DNA from: Apostichopus japonicus
Taxonomy: Eukaryota; Echinodermata; Holothuroidea; Aspidochirotida; Stichopodidae
Reading direction: 5' to 3'
DNA: 64,000 nucleotides
Assembly (NCBI RefSeq): GCF_037975245.1
Contig: NC_092577.1
Span: forward strand, 7,223,001 to 7,287,000
Shown: positions 11,122-23,159 of the stretch, in pieces
Layout: each line of letters opens with the position of its first letter
How positions within the stretch are numbered: the first letter of the stretch is position 1
Notes under the pieces: model-generated
What the model saw: only the letters and a program-made list of their open reading frames with translations
Database searches by the model: none
What the model was told of the DNA's origin: nothing
Translations under genes and position numbers: made by a program

Positions 11122-13596
11122 GGGCAGGTCCAAGCTATTTGCACTGTGACGTACGGGACATTTCAGAGACTTAAATGTGTCTAAAAGTTATAAAAAATCT
11201 ATTTTCCAGAAACTTTTCCAGGTTTTCATATTTGTTATTGCAGATACTTTATTACAAGCTCATGAAGATTTCCTACAGTACACTTGCTTTAATTAGTTCC
11301 CGTCTTAATTAATATGCAGTGTGATGTACGGGACCAGAGAATTTTGTGTTCTTTTTACTAAAGAGCAAAGCTGAAATCCCTATGAAATTAGGAGAGCAGT
11401 GATCAAGCTGTTATAACTAGTGAATAGCCTAACCTTCCAAGGGCTAAGCTGTAACATATTAGAAAAAAAATATGAAGCCATTCCAGTTCAGTGATTACAC
11501 AAACGAAAATTGTCCTGTGACGTACGGGACATGTGACAATTGACTATGAAAACTCATATTTTTATTCCTGAATATATGTAACAAGCTGATTTCTACATAA
11601 AAACATTCATTTGGATATGTCAGAACAATGTCATTTGTAATTTATTGCCATATTTCCTTCTTTCGGGGATCGAAAAGAGCAGTGACTGTACTTGTGAGTT
11701 CATTCCACTACATAAAACATGGAATGCGTAAAGTATTAATCTACTCTACACATACTGTACATCAATACTCACAACATCAATTCTAGCTTTGGTAGACCAC
11801 AAATCATTCAAGATGAAAAGTTTTGGTGCAAAATTGTTTTGGTATATACTGTATACTGTACAACACTGTATCATACTCCCCACTATTGACCCTGAAGTTG
11901 AAATATGATCCATCCCATTCAAAACATACCAAAATGTCCACAGTAACGTCCACATAACAACGTCAATGTAATGTCCGTCTATTAAACTACAGAGTACAAC
12001 AAAGAAAACTAGACCTAATACTGGTTGTTGAACAAACTTATGAGTGATTGTCCTCTGCAAAAATTGGGCAAGCGAAACTCTACACTTGTAACTAAAAATC
12101 TCAATGTCTAATTGTCTATTATCTAAGTTCAGGACACAAGAACATTGTTGCATGGTCATGATAGTCACACTTCACAATACATTAGGCTTACGACTCCACA
12201 TTCTTAAAGTCGTCCACATTCAATGTCAATGTTGAATAGCATTGTAGGTGATTCTGTATCCAACACACACACACAATTGACTTCCCGATAGTTTATTGAA
12301 CAACACCTGGGCTGTTGGTGGTCATCACTCAGTCAATAATTCATATGGTGCCATGATGTGCTCTTCTGGCATGCAGGGATTATAAGTTGCAACTACCACC
12401 TTTCAACAAAATAAATTTGTAAGCATTGGAAGGTTTCCAGTACACTAGTTTAGTAGAAAAAAAGGATCAGGAGGGACACTAAAAGTCCCCATAGAGAGAG
12501 AAAAAAACTGAAGACACAAACACTCAGACCCGATAGCAATGCTTAAAGTGCTTGTCCTAAGCATTCTTAAACCCATTGACACTACTTGCAAGTACAACTT
12601 TCTCAGGCAAACCATTCCACTCATTCACAACCCTATTAGAAAAAAAGTTATGCCGAATATTAATCCTACTATGTGACTTTTGGAGTTTAAGACAATGACC
12701 TCTGGTAAAACTACTGTTAGCAAACATGAAAAAGTCGGTAAAGGATAAATTGTCGAAACCATACACAATCTTGAAAACCTGGATCAAGTCCCCACGTAAC
12801 CTCCTAAGCTCCAGTGTGGTGAGACTTAACAGTTGTAACCGCCTATTATAAGGAACACTCTTTAAGGAACTAATCATCCTAGTAGCCCTCCTCTGTACCT
12901 TTTCAAGTATTTCCTTATCCTTAGCAAAATATGGGTTCCAAGCCTGCACAGCATTCTCCAGATGAGGCCTAACCAACTGCCTAACCAACTACAGTACTTT
13001 GTCCCCATTGGAGCCCATGCATGTTTATTATGTATAAATATACAGGTTTTCCCCACAGTATGTCCCGTACGTCACATTTTGTCCCGTACGTCACATTTTT
13101 AAATTTGATAATTAGATTTGCAGTGAATATTATTTCAAAATTTTTGGGATGGATTTTGTTGAGCAATGTTCTTAATTAGAACTTTAGAGAATATCACCAA
13201 AAAAAATTGTTCCTCCATATCAAAATTTGAAAAAAAACGGGTGAAAATTGTGACGTACGGGACATCGATATTTGGACACTAGCTAATTAGCATATTTAAT
13301 TGATGAAACCCCAAACATAATATGTCAAAATTATTGGAAGGAATGGTGTATCATGTCCCACATAACTCATATTCAATTAGTTCATATTGCTGGCAGGGAA
13401 ATAGGATTCCAAATGTCCCGTACGTCACACTGCAATTTGAATTTATGCAAATAAGCAGGCTGTAATTGTTTGAATAGGCAAAAAATTATGAAAATCTGAA
13501 ACTTCAAAAATTCAGCTTTGACATGACACCAAATTTAGGGTGCTCCAGTAAAGTTTGAAATTTGGCTTCTAGGGATACAATAGCTTGGACCTGCCC
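11122..13596. mobile_element. DNA transposon, family 1, with GTGACGTACGGGAC internal repeats
   Basis: The 18-bp terminal inverted repeat GGGCAGGTCCAAGCTATT starts at 11122 and its exact complement ends at 13596. A 4-bp duplication CAAA flanks it (11118-11121 and 13597-13600). Inside are seven copies of a motif close to TGTGACGTACGGGACA: plus orientation near 11144, 11321, 11514 and 13248, and reversed near 13060, 13080 and 13412. They cluster towards the two ends, as transposase-binding subterminal repeats do. No transposase is recognisable, so the 2475-bp element looks non-autonomous. A LINE fragment lies in its interior. The superfamily is unresolved; a 4-bp duplication would suit Sola, Chapaev or Academ-like groups but the sequence does not decide. 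Confidence 0.82.
12524..12990 (-). pseudogene. Non-LTR retrotransposon reverse transcriptase, C-terminal fragment
   Basis: The minus-strand reading from about 12990 contains LVRPHLENAVQAWNPYF, KDKEILEKVQRRATRMI, LTTLELRRLRGDLIQVFKI, FTRGHCLKL and NEWNGLPEKVV. This is the characteristic C-terminal thumb and tail region of CR1/L2/Jockey-type reverse transcriptases (established family knowledge). The copy is 5'-truncated at about 12990, as is typical of LINE insertions, so the catalytic FADD-type motif is absent. The frame stops at TAG (12557-12559), where a TTG leucine is expected; reading on gives DKHFKHCYRV and a second stop at 12524-12526, the usual end of such proteins. It sits inside the family 1 DNA transposon and is a dead relic. 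A short duplication of TTGGTTAGGCAG-like sequence is present at the 5' breakpoint. Confidence 0.9.
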
Positions 13597-13600
13597 CAAA

Positions 13601-14309
13601 CTGCTAGCTAGCAAGCATAGTTAAGGAAGTTAACTCCCCTGCCACTCTTTATCAATATCATGTCATGATAACATTTCTTCCTTGCATATTTGAGAGCTAA
13701 ATACTGTTTAAAATTAACACATTTAAAGGGCATTCAAAGATATATACAAGCACTGGCATCCATTAGGGTGGTGAGCACTTGCCCCCCCCCCCCCCTACAT
13801 GGGCTACACTAGGGCTTTGATTTATACTTCATAGAATTTATATTTTTCTCTCTAACATGTATTTACATGCTTTAAACTGAAGTAGAAGAAGACGACAAGC
13901 AGTCTCAGAGATGTTACAGAGCACTTCTGAAGCACCCAGCTCTGGCTCAGATATATATTCCACAGAGTAAAATCAGATTAAGTATTTCTATTTCCGACAT
14001 ATCCTCATGTGCTTTAAATTGCTAGCAGTTTCAAAAAACTGTGTGAAAATACTGAAGATTTGGAGAGCTTTGCAGTACCCTTGTAAGTCCAGCCACTATA
14101 AACAGAGAACACAATTAGAAATACTTTCTACTAATGTGAGTATATACAGCTGTCAATACAGAATTGTCACTTTTGAGCCAGTCACTGCAGTTGGTTTTAA
14201 AAATCTAATTGGTCTCAAAATTGATCTAACTTCACGGACTTGAGTACAGTGGCTTCATAGGGACATAGGGGGAAAAGTTAAGTGTCCCCAATTTTCACAA
14301 TTTAGTCTT
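13601..14309. other. Non-coding DNA
   Basis: No gene seen. A C-run near 13782-13795 follows CACTGGCATCCATTAGGG, which resembles a hAT-like end, but no partner end was found. Confidence 0.4.
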
Positions 14310-14950
14310 ATTTATTAGCTCATACCAGCATGCTGGTGTGAGCTATTGTTACAGTGCGGCGTCTATCACTCTATCACTCTATCCGTCAACAATTGGTAAA
14401 ACCGCTCCCACTCGCACAGTGTTTGATGGAATTTCATGAAACTTGGACACAAGGACCATTAGGTATAGGTCCATCAGAGATGATCCAAAATTTGGGGTCA
14501 AAGGTCACCTGTGGGCCGTAATGGGCCATTTTGTGGAAATACGCAAAATGCTTCTTCTCCTACAGATTCCATGGTACAATGTTGAGGGTTTGTCACGATA
14601 GTACTATGGTAGTTTTACCTTCAGGGTGTTCATGAATTTGAGATCAAAGATCAACTAGGGGTCTTTTGTGGCCCGGGCCGCGGCCCTATATTTTCAAATT
14701 GCTCCTGTTCGTACAGTGTATGGCCAATTATAATGAAACTTGGTCACAATGTTCCTCGGGATAAGAGTTACGAGGGGTGTTCGGAAAATTGAGGTCCAAT
14801 ATCATTTAGGGGGTCATCGGGGGTCATTCTTTGTAATATTTTCAAATATCTCAATCTCCTCAAGATTTTGATGGATCATATTCAAAGTTGAACTGATGAT
14901 TGTTGGATTGTGTATGAATAAGGTGATGCCTAAAAAATTTTGGTCAAAAG
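14310..14950 (+). repeat. Dispersed repeat headed by a 28-bp palindrome
   Basis: It opens with a near-perfect palindrome at about 14318-14345 (AGCTCATACCAGCA joined to TGCTGGTGTGAGCT), followed by short CTATCACT repeats and loosely repeating modules of the type 'ATGAAACTTGG ... GGTCAAAGGTCA'. Modules recur near 14435, 14735 and 14880. The architecture (hairpin head, then degenerate modules) is shared with another repeat at 38.7 and 53.2 kb. No open frame is present, so it is probably a high-copy non-autonomous element. Its right border is not defined. Confidence 0.55.
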
Positions 14951-16503
14951 TTAATTAATTACAATTAATCCCCATTGTTTAAAAAGATCTGAGCCTTCAC
15001 TTTTTGCCAAAGCTCCTTTAATTTGTCTCCCAGTGTCTGCAGTGTTTGTTTACATTTGTGGTTAAGCTCTGCAGAGGCTGTTAGTGGAATTAAAGCAGGA
15101 CTGGGAGTTGTTATTATTAACTGTTGAACTGTAAGCATGAGAGCCCTATAGCCAATCAGCACTTGCCGATTCTTAGAAGTCTTTGAGCCTGAGGTATGAA
15201 GGCAGCTTGTGAAGTTATGCCTTGTAGGGAGTGCTTGTTATGTCTGCTAAGGTAGAGGGGAGAAAGTTTAATAGGGTAGGTCAGTGGTATTGTTTGAGAG
15301 AGTGGGTAAAATAGGATTTAAAGGGGAAAATAGGAATTATAGCCAGTGGTGTGGCCAGGATTCTGCTAATGGAGGGGGGGGGGGTATCCCTCATGGGCCC
15401 AAAATTGGTTTTGTGGGCCCTACATGTTTAAGCTCGAAAAGGTATGAGCTTCTGCACCATTGGTGCTCTAGTCTCATACCTATTACAACTCAAAATTTTG
15501 AGGTTACAAGTGTCTTCATCTGCCAAATTTGTGGAAAGCACTGACCATATTGGATAGCAATTGACAAGCTGAACAGGGTACTCTATAAACCTTTGGTGAT
15601 CTTAAATCTGGAAAGAGACCCCCAGAGAGTGGTGTAACTAGGTCAATGTAGGCAATGCAGGGGCCTGGTCCCATTAAATGAAGAAAAATAATATAAAAAC
15701 ACCCATCCACCGAAGCTGACACACTAAATGGTGGAATAGGTGACACACTAAATTAGATACAATTACTGTATCTCCTGATGAGTGGAAATTCAAAAGACAT
15801 TCTGTCCTCAATAGGAAAGAAGGTGCGAAATCTCACAAATTTCTCAGTCAAGCCCAAACCATGCATGATTGGGTTGTGTGAGGTTGGACTCTCCTTTAGG
15901 AGCTCATTTACATCACTTCACCTTTACCTTTATATGCCACTTCCACTAAACAAAGGACAATCCGGTTCAAGTTTGATGGTTTACTGGTTAATTGTTTTTA
16001 CACTTACCTTGTTATTGGAATCTGAAGTGTACTTTCCTTCCTTTGGGTTTTTTCTCTGTGAATGTCCATGTATACAAGGTACAGTAGTTAGCCAGAGACA
16101 TACATGTATCTATTTGTGACTGACATTCTCAATATATCCTATCATTGGGACTTAATTTTCATTCACATCATTTTCTTTTCTCTTCATTAGGGTAACTTAA
16201 ATTATCCTGAATGGAGCTATTAGGGGATCACCTATTCCACCTGTATAGTTACCAGTTGTTGATGGAAGTGTTCATACTGTGCTAACAAGGACAATGAATG
16301 GTTCATCAGCTGATATTTCCTCTATGTGATGGTAATCACAATAATGGTTAGTGTAGAACAGTGATAGTATTGTTTCAACAACCTCTGATAGATTTTATGG
16401 ATAGCATTGCAGATCAAGGAATACTCTTGTTTCTCCATTCACTCTCACTAAAAGGATTTTATATAAAGTTTTAGCTCACCCACTCAAAACACAACTGACA
16501 GAA
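14951..16503. other. Non-coding DNA with a hAT-like end
   Basis: CCAGTGGTGTGGCCAGGATT followed by a G-run at 15347-15386 resembles the left end of the hAT-like elements in this window, but no matching right end with a target duplication was found. A 65-codon minus-strand frame at 14965-15162 (ending KLKELWQKVKAQIF) may be a decayed coding fragment. No supported gene. Confidence 0.4.
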
Positions 16504-16929
16504 TTAATCCCTAGTAAGGACATTAAAATGATTAGTTCCTTGCTGGATCAATCCAGTACTTGGTATGTTTGTAATGAGCTTGCCATGGCGCAATAGCTGC
16601 ATAAGCACCCTCTGGTACATTTTACCATTTGTCAAACTAAATAAACATTGCATCCGAGACTCATATAAATAAAGTCTTCTAGAACTCCTGACACTCCCAG
16701 AATGGTAAGACTGGAAGACAACTTGTTGGTTTGTATGAAAGTAGTTTGGGTTAAGTACAAATATGTCTTCTGTTGGGGTACTTATTTTCTTCAGATTAAA
16801 ACCAAAAACTTGAAATACCATTTTAGATATTCTATAATGATGTAGAAACATTAAAGGAGACAACTCAGTCTGTATTGCTGAGCTATGTGTTACAGTAGAG
16901 GTATTTGTAATGAACACTCCATCAAACAA
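16504..16929 (-). CDS. Unidentified coding-like frame, possible exon
   Basis: A minus-strand frame of about 140 codons with fairly protein-like composition, containing HYRISKMVFQVFGFNLKKI, STPTEDIFVLNPNYFHTNQQ and MYQRVLMQLLRHGKL. I do not recognise a family. The upstream part of the frame is low-complexity (S/T-rich) and there is no clear initiator, so an exon starting inside the frame is possible. It lies 140 bp from two further coding-like minus-strand pieces and could be part of the same decayed gene or transposon protein. A chance frame cannot be excluded. Confidence 0.25.
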   Translation of the reverse strand: MFDGVFITNTSTVTHSSAIQTELSPLMFLHHYRISKMVFQVFGFNLKKISTPTEDIFVLNPNYFHTNQQVVFQSYHSGSVRSSRRLYLYESRMQCLFSLTNGKMYQRVLMQLLRHGKLITNIPSTGLIQQGTNHFNVLTRD

Positions 16930-17067
16930 TTAACAAAACCTTGATTAATTTAGGTATTTCACACATATGTCACGCAACTATGGATATAATCTGAACTTTA
17001 ATGTACTTTGTTTGTTACGATGTTTATTTACTGTAGTACGGTAGAGTTGACTGTTTTAAGCATTTGC

Positions 17068-17268
17068 TTAAATGTTAGAAAAATATGATTCAAAACGTAA
17101 TTGGACAGTAACATGCAAATCACCTCCACCTTTGATATTCATCTCAAAGATGTCTTTCATATCAGCTGAAGATGATGGCTGAGTTTGCTTTTCCCTTAAT
17201 TCTTTGATATTTTTTTCCAAACTCCTGATAAACTGTCGCACACCAGTTCTAAGATCCACAATCACATC
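17068..17268 (-). pseudogene. Unidentified coding-like exon, second of two
   Basis: After a candidate acceptor (TTTAGCCTCACAG) the minus strand reads DVIVDLRTGVRQFIRSLEKN, then IKELREKQTQPSSSADMKDI, and ends FESYFSNI at a stop (17068-17070). The helical, charged composition with heptad-like spacing suggests a coiled coil. It lies immediately downstream of another coding-like piece in a different frame. Either a short intron or a frameshift separates the two, and the spacing of about 20 bp favours a frameshift in a decayed gene. Function unknown. Confidence 0.35.
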
Positions 17269-17287
17269 CTGTGAGGCTAAACAAGCA

Positions 17288-17485
17288 TTATTCAAGTAAG
17301 GTGTACACAACACCAGAGACATTGAGAGCCAGGCACAGTTCAATGAAAAATTGTTTCACCAGATCCACTTTTTTGAAGTCTTTGTTTATCCAAAGTTGAA
17401 GTATATCATTCTTTATCACACATTTCACTGGGCACTTAGCTGACAACTCTATCCTCCACCCAACCCCCACCCTCTCACACCAGGA
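17288..17485 (-). pseudogene. Unidentified coding-like exon, first of two
   Basis: After a candidate acceptor (TTTTGTTCTGTGCAG) the minus strand reads SWCERVGVGWRIELSAKCP, VKCVIKNDILQLWINKDFKK and VDLVKQFFIELCLALNVSGV, then stops at 17288-17290. Codon use is coherent and hydrophobic residues are regularly spaced, so it looks like real protein. The stop, followed about 20 bp later by a second coherent frame, suggests a disrupted gene. I do not recognise the family. Confidence 0.35.
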
Positions 17486-17489
17486 CTGC

Positions 17490-17954
17490 ACAGAACAAAA
17501 TTTTATAAAATAAAAGTATATATCAAATTCTGCAGATAGAAAAATGTGTACTTTAATTCAATCAGTTAAAGTACAATGCATCATTTCAGAAATCCTACAA
17601 ATTAATCAACCTATAGACAGTACAGTGAACCATCGGTTCCTAAATTATGTGACCAGAATCCTTCATCATGTTTTCTTCAGGCTCCATTTGTTTTCAGGTG
17701 GCTTTGTTATAACTCTTGTTTCTCAATTGAATATAAACTAGACTGCGGTATTGCTTAAAGTTTGTATTGAAGATTCAATGCTTGTCTCAATTTCAAATTA
17801 ATATTTCTTTATATTTCAATTAGTTTGGTGTTAGGTGAGCTGTATATACACTGTGGGAAGCATTATAAGACCTTGAACTCATCTTGTACAGTCTATAGAT
17901 TTGTATTCTAGTTGTATTAGTTTCTTTACATTGTTATTATAATTATAACTGAGC
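17490..17954. other. Non-coding DNA
   Basis: AT-rich sequence without a supported gene or repeat. Confidence 0.4.
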
Positions 17955-20150
17955 ATTTTATTTTGAAACTACAGTAGCATACCATATATGTTTATAATAG
18001 CTGTGTTCTGCGTTTGACAATGTTACATAATAGAATGCTTCTACTTGCAGACCGGGTGATTATAATTTACATTAATAATAACATTATAACTGATGACCAA
18101 ATGCATTTTGTTTTTTCTCATCATCAGGTAAACTGGAATTATTCAGTCCTGAGATCAGCCTTTTTAGTGATTTACCATATCCGGATTACAGCTCTTGGAA
18201 GAAATGTGTACAGTTTACATGAGCAGGGTAATGGTTGTATGGTACACTACCTGATCCTTACCCCACCCACCCACCCCCCTCTTCCATGAGAATACAAGTG
18301 TTTAATTGGATATTTTTACTCCATGATGTATCAGATGATCCCTTAAGGGAAATTTCCCCAACGGAAAGTCTATCATCCAGCACCCCCTTCCCCCACCCAA
18401 CCCCCATCAATGCCAATCACTGCAAAACAAGACATAACATATGAACAATCTAGTTAGAATACTGCTAAAGGTTGTGTCTTAAACTCAGGGATTACATCTC
18501 AAATCTTTCAAATCTGACCAATTTTAATAGTCATTAGACATCCATTGTTTCATTATGAAACAGTTCATTCCCATTTGAGCATCTAATGCTAATGAAGGCT
18601 TTCTGTTGTCACCGTCTTTAGGTTGAGTGGATATTATGTAATTTATGACAAGGTCCACCTATCCCATCATATTAAATAGTTGTCATGGATAATGATAGGA
18701 ATTGAGTATTGCACTATGATAAGCAACAGTTTATGATTCTATCACAAAAGATCGTACAACACAATATGAAAAGTTCTTGTAGGATTCAGCATGTTATGTC
18801 ATCTGAAATCCTTAATGCATTTTCATTCTTTTTATGTTGTTAAAGTAAGTTTAATGCAGTAAGTCTGTTATAAGAGTGTGTTTGGGTAGGGGAGGGGGGG
18901 GGGAGTTGCATCAGGTTGCTGTCTATTGGCAAGGTTGGAAATAAAGTTACTGGGAAAGTTGTGAGGCAAAAACAACACAATTTATGTAATAGAGCAGCCT
19001 CTGCTTCACACTTGTATACCCAATGTTTGACAAAAGTAATCCAGACCAGTTACTATACCTAACTTTGCTATTGGGTGTTCATAGAAAGATGAACAACTTC
19101 ATTGGCCTGCTGCACCAAATAACGCTAAAAGTACCAAACTTGATAGTATGCTGATCAATTTAGTCTAATCCAAAGGAATGCAAACATGTTACAAAGTTTA
19201 GCCTATTATTTTGTTTATGGATAAATTTTCAATAAAATGACTGAACTTGCAAATAAAGAGTTCAGGGACACAGTCATTACAGTATTAGCTTGTGTATCTG
19301 TGAGCAATGGATTAACTGTTGAGTAAATATTAAAAAGGCAAACGCAATAACAAAGGTTTCATTGTTTGCATTAAAACATCTAGTTCTGATATTCTCAATA
19401 TACAATAAGTGACAACTGATTCTTATTGTCTTTGTCTTTATCTCCTCGTTAGGTAAATGTGGATTAATCAGTCTTGAGATGATCTTTGGGGGTCACCTAA
19501 TGCGGATCTTGCACAGAATGGTTTACAATATATAGCTGATGGTAATGGTAAGTGTATAATTATTGTATAGCAAGACTGGTAACTAGCTGGGCTGTAGTTA
19601 TAACTAGACTTGAGTCTGGGTAGAAAGTGACTTTGTGACTGCCTAATCCTGGAGGAACAGTAATTGTTTTGAAACTTGCTTGATGAACAAACTCCCTAAG
19701 GGCCTATGGGAAGATAGGGTAGTACTCAGTCTTTACAGTGTCGCCACACTCCTCTGTATTACCAGCCTTACTTCCACAAAAATGTAGTAATGTACCTACT
19801 TGACATTATATCCTTCTGATATAAACACATCATGTATAAAAACATGATTTGCTGAGGCTAAGAAATTTATAAATAATTTAATATTAATCATACATACTGC
19901 ATCAGGAAGTGAGTCAGTATTATTTACTATGAAGCTTACAGTATGTGCTTCCACTTGCTTAATGTTACATATGTAACAATTAAGTCTTTGTTAATAAAAT
20001 GTAGAATCACTAACTGGAACCATATCTCCCTTTCCATTCTAACATAAATTCCTACCTACCCCTCTCAGTGCATCTAAAACTCAAGAAAATTGATATCAAA
20101 TTTAAATCTGGAGATAATCTAGTCTTTATGCCATTTTCCAATGAGGTATA
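17955..20150 (+). repeat. Segmental duplication, copy 1 (partner at 24838-27770)
   Basis: Homology with 24838-27770 begins at TTTTATTTTGAAACTAC and ends near TCTAGTCTTTATG. Both copies keep two exon-like blocks preceded by pyrimidine tracts and AG. Block one (18130 and partner near 25011) reads KLELFSPEISLF in phase 1. Block two (19453 and partner 26512) reads KCGLISLE and ends before GTAAGT. Block one in copy 1 stops at a TGA near 18220, and both blocks carry stops or frame changes. A weak third relative of block two begins at 16191. These look like decayed exons of a duplicated gene; I cannot name it. Confidence 0.75.
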
Positions 20151-20594
20151 TAATTTCCATTCTTACCCATTGTTTAATAGTGTTGATACATTCTCTTAAT
20201 GTGTTTTGCCTAAAGATGTACATTATTTGCACTTCAGCTATAGTACTGGCCATTCAAGAGATATTTCCATCAAACTCAAGCACATGTGCTTTCTACATCT
20301 ATTTTCTGTTGCAGATAGCTCAAAATATTGGTAGAAAACTTCCAGCAATTGTTAAAAGTTGTTTTATTGACAAGGGGAAGGGGGAAGGGGGGCTTCAAAC
20401 TCTTCGGATGTAACATCAGTTACCACTACAACTGTTGTAAATAACTAATTGTATTGATTAGCTCAGATGCTAAACATATTCTTAAAAAGCAGCTAAGGTG
20501 CTTTGAATAATGATATTAGTCCTGTGCTGTTAGCTCTGTCAGTTCAGCAAACCCCAAAATAGAAACAGAAATAGAACAATATATATTTGTTGCC

Positions 20595-23152
20595 GGGCCA
20601 TTCCACACCAAGTGGTCCCAACATGGAAAAATTAGAAAGGGTTATAAGTTGTCTCTCTTTGTGTTTAATGTAAAATAAGTAGGTTAGATTTTCATAAACG
20701 GTTAAAGTTTTCTTCTTCTGATTTCTCAATCTTGGATTATAGCAATGAGTATCGATCTCAAACTAAAGGCACATTCACAGTGAATTATCAAACAATAATT
20801 GAAAGTAGAAGAAATCCTTAAATGAAAGGAAAGTCCAAGCTTTCTTTTAATGTGGCAGTTAAATGCAGTCTGCTTATTAATCTAATAACACAATTTAACA
20901 AATTTCCTTTATTACTGGTAACACAGATTATGTTAAAAATGCCACACTTTGGCTGTGACTTACGTGACAAAAATAGAAGGGAATGTTTTCCTCCAATAAT
21001 ATATAGTGTGAGAGAGCAAAGTGAGCTACAATTGTAAAGGTAGCTATAAAGGTTGATCTGTAAAACCACCACATTTGATCTATGTAACAAGCTTTAACAA
21101 ATTTAGGGACTCCGGAAGTGTGTGACTTACATGATAAGTTTATTCTCAACACTTTCACACAGTTTTGATGTCTTCTATACTATAACAGGTTTATCATAAC
21201 ACCTTCCTATTTATCAAAGATACCTACTCAGTTCTAAAATGCAGGAACAACATTTATAATGTGAAGTAAAATTGAAAGGTTACATAAGTGAATTGCAAAA
21301 AATGGCTCAAACAGCTCAATCTTAGAACAATATTACTTGTTACCTTAAAGTCTCATGACGTGCTTGCCAAATTTAATCTTCAACTTTTCCAGCTAACTGC
21401 ACTGAAAGCTCAGTGAAAATGTTACCCTTCTATGCTGTTTCCATATCAATATTCATTATTTTTATTTGTTTATATGTCGATAAACAACAGATTTCTTAAC
21501 AAGTCCATAGATTCTACAAAATTCAATTAAAATGTGCAAACCCGGCCGACAGATCATGCGCCAATCAAATCTCTCTGTTTTGTTAACAACGGTTATGCCT
21601 AGGTCTACTTTCACTTTCGTGGCTCTCCTGTGGTAGATTCGTTCTTTTGAATAGTATCTTTCTGTCGGTCTTACTGATGTAGCTTGCAAAATTGTATCAT
21701 TTCATTCCATTGCAATGAATAAACAGGTATTTTCAAGAATTTCCTCCGTTAATTGGGTAAAAATAGCGGACGATAAGAGTATAAGTAAAGTAGGTTACAT
21801 TTGTGTAATGAACGTGCTGATATGGGCGGTTGCAGTGATTTTACAGTAAATTGTTCGCGCCATACGGGCAACAGAAAATAAATTTCTTTTGTTTGATTGC
21901 GAAAGTTTTTCTCCATTAAACCCCCCTGGTCAGAGTGCATTTAGAAGTTAAGAAACATTGAATCTGCTTCGGAACTTTGTTTTAGGAATTTCATCAGCAA
22001 ACACATACTGTATTGAGACTTTAAGTTCTTTAAATGTGAATTGCAGTCTACCCCTGAACTGCAGAAGGTGCTTCAGGGGGTGAAATTTGTTTTAATAATG
22101 TTTTCGGGGTAGTTGGAGATTTTATCTACCGAAAGAGGCCATTTCCATGTTGTGGTGGTCGCATGCACCATATTTGTAACCTCTCCTGGGTACAGTACAT
22201 CATCTTATTTTACAACAACCCAGTCATCTACCTTAATATGAGAGGTCAGAGCTGGAACTACAACATAAGTAACTGACATTAGTGGATCTCCTTCAGTAAT
22301 TATGTGGTTTTCCACGTACACATCTTGCCACCTTCTGCCTTTACCACATGGATTTATATCCATGGATTAATTTTTTTAATCCAAATTCCCAAAAGTGACC
22401 AAAATGTTACCAAAAAGCTTAAAATTATAACCAAAAATGTAGAAATGCAAATACATTAAAAGTATTCTGTATTAACTAGTCTAGAGAAACTTGTTTACTC
22501 CTAATTAAGAATCTATTTAGCTACTGTAGCACTTAAACTGAGATATTTCGCAAAACTAGTCTGTAGGACTTTTTATGTACAAGTGAACACTTACAGTAGA
22601 TTCTATTTTTATGTGGAAAAGACCCCTCCCTTACCCCCAATCTCAATATAATGAACTTGTAAAGATATCCTTAGCCTGTGTTATCTTGTATCTTTGGAAA
22701 CTGTGAGAGGAAACTGAGCAGTTTCACACGTGTGACTTACGTAACAATTTTTTGTGACTTACGTGACGTCGCTAATTTGCACACGAATACCAGTATTAAA
22801 TGAATATCAATTAAATTTTACCTTGAAGTTATTCCTCAATGTGTCTTTTTCAGATGTAATAGGCAACTTAACAGATTTTTCTCAATACTTCACAGGATTT
22901 ATTGATTTCTTTCAAAAAGTTGAAATTCTTCATTTCTCTGCGTGACTTACGTGACACAAGTTCAGGGCGCTATAATTCGCAATGGGAAAGCATTAACGTT
23001 TTGCAGTGGTGACAGAATTTATTGTAGGTATTCAAAGTTCAGGAATGATAGGCATATGACTTTACTCTAGGCTTGCACTGAACTGGAGATTGAAAACAAG
23101 TGTACAGTAAAATGTCTCTCTGATTTGTGACTTACGTGACGTGGAATGGCCC
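20595..23152. mobile_element. DNA transposon, family 2, with GTGACTTACGTGAC internal repeats
   Basis: A 12-bp terminal inverted repeat, GGGCCATTCCAC, starts at 20595 and its complement ends at 23152. The inside holds six copies of TGTGACTTACGTGACA or close variants, near 20954, 21120, 22731, 22752, 22940 and 23126; the last abuts the right terminal repeat. No clear target duplication is visible (TGCC on the left, TGTA on the right), so the flanks have diverged or the ends are one or two bases off. No transposase is recognisable. Length is 2558 bp. The motif is a close relative of those in family 1 (11.1 kb) and family 3 (24.2 kb). Confidence 0.72.
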
Positions 23153-23159
23153 TGTACAG

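Noticed and set aside
11746-12168. 140-codon minus-strand frame inside the family 1 element
   Set aside because: No recognisable motif, many low-information segments and no splice or start context. Possible transposase remnant but not supportable.
12874-13166. Additional minus-strand frames near the reverse-transcriptase relic
   Set aside because: Frame shadows of the LINE fragment and of transposon sequence containing the 14-bp motif.
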